Positions 63,316 to 64,000 of a stretch of 64,000 nucleotides of DNA are shown piece after piece (positions within the stretch are counted from its first letter, which is position 1; each line of letters begins with the position of its first letter). Origin of the DNA: Amanita rubescens (taxonomy: Eukaryota; Basidiomycota; Agaricomycetes; Agaricales; Amanitaceae); NCBI GenBank assembly GCA_015039365.1, contig WION01000037.1:1-64000 (forward strand), in the 5' to 3' direction. The translations under genes and the position numbers were made by a program. A model generated the notes under the pieces. That model saw only the letters and a program-made list of their open reading frames with translations, ran no database searches and was not told where the DNA came from.

Positions 63316-64000
63316 CTATTGGAGAATTTAATGAGCTTAAAGCTTAATTAAAGCTAAAAGTCTAATTCGTCTTTATTAAGTTACCAGGGTGCCATAGACT
63401 AGAATGTCAGACTATATAGAGTTCCTCGGTTACGAGTACAGTCCATATTCGGTTAAACCAACCAACCCTGTGTAACTTTGTTACAAGCCAAGCTTAGATA
63501 AAGCTCAGATTATCCCTGAATGCTGTAAATGACATGCAAAATCAATCGCTGGCTCAAGCACTCTTGGGCGAACCACGGTTTTACCCGTTGCGATTGTAAA
63601 TAGAAATAATGTCTGGTCCATAAACCCCCCAGACCATTATATAAGCACGACCAGTAATCAATATGAAACTTCTAAATGGGATTATGGGATCACCATAGAG
63701 CCCAAACTTAGAATGATCCTATCGATCATTCCGACTAAAGGAGTCCCTAAGGGCGCATCCTTAATAGACTGCGTGTACCACCCACAATGAGGTGTCAGCA
63801 CGTCCTTTATACTAGAAGTTTCTATATACGAGCCATATTGTATTATAAAGCCTCTAAGGGCTTATGATGTTATATCGTGCATGAATACCCCAGTCACATC
63901 ACAGAGGGCAAGTATAACTCTGTGGGGGCCGACGTTGCCATGCCAGCGTCGAGAAACATAGGTAATACCCTTATCCCTGGGTGTCTAGGAGATCCCCCTA
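63316..64000. other. Probable Copia leader, right edge of window
   Basis: About 685 bp without ORFs, placed where the Copia 5' leader or an intron would lie. Several short inverted repeats are visible, such as GGTCCATAAACC next to CCCAGACC. No match to the 3' LTR was seen, so the 5' LTR is outside. Confidence 0.4.

Larger units (their letters stand above)
56573..64000 (-). mobile_element. Ty1/Copia LTR retrotransposon (minus strand, incomplete in window)
   Basis: Reading on the minus strand from the right edge: leader, an extra ORF, gag, protease/integrase, RT/RNase H, purine tract, 3' LTR. The 5' LTR was not found and must lie beyond 64000. Domain order protease-integrase-RT-RNase H defines Ty1/Copia. 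Three reading-frame interruptions (a TGA in the extra ORF, a TAG after gag, and a T8 frameshift in pol) mean the copy is probably defective unless some are recoding sites. Confidence 0.85.

Overview
The window is nuclear DNA of a filamentous basidiomycete, most likely an Agaricomycete. The evidence is dense short GT-AG introns (mostly 44-64 nt), tightly packed housekeeping genes on both strands, and fungal gene families (notchless/Rsa4, mL38, mL41, a TRANK1-like UvrD helicase, a family-2 O-methyltransferase). The species cannot be fixed from the sequence alone.

Left half (about 1-36.0 kb), gene-dense core: 3' end of an unrecognised gene; FYVE-domain protein; mitoribosomal mL38; DOT1 H3K79 methyltransferase; a giant TRANK1-like UvrD helicase; a SAM-dependent O-methyltransferase; ARP5 (INO80 complex); nucleoporin NIC96/Nup93; SMN; an F-box protein; DPM1; an Lsm-domain NatC subunit (Naa38-like); ADE16/17 (ATIC); RSA4; and mL41. 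Spacing is extreme in places: two divergent pairs share only 34 and 23 bp between start codons, and DOT1 starts 29 bp after the helicase stop. The O-methyltransferase lies between two degraded direct copies of the helicase-5'/ARP5-3' junction. Each copy kept one intact gene and a remnant of the other, a clear footprint of a segmental duplication.

Right half (about 36.4-64 kb), a transposon nest: a two-gene PIF/Harbinger element with ~150-bp terminal inverted repeats (TIRs) overlapping a second TIR pair; a hAT-type MITE with 8-bp target-site duplication (TSD); an intact, apparently recent Ty3/Gypsy chromovirus with near-identical LTRs, a -1 frameshift heptamer and a Tf1-like self-priming arrangement, inserted into a decayed ORF; a complete autonomous-type hAT element with 8-bp TSD whose transposase exon is split by a second copy of the MITE family; and a Ty1/Copia element on the minus strand, running off the right edge, with an unusual extra ORF ending one base before gag and several reading-frame breaks. 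Element boundaries were set by matching TIRs or LTRs and their TSDs by eye. Functions were assigned from recognisable protein motifs, and no database search was possible.
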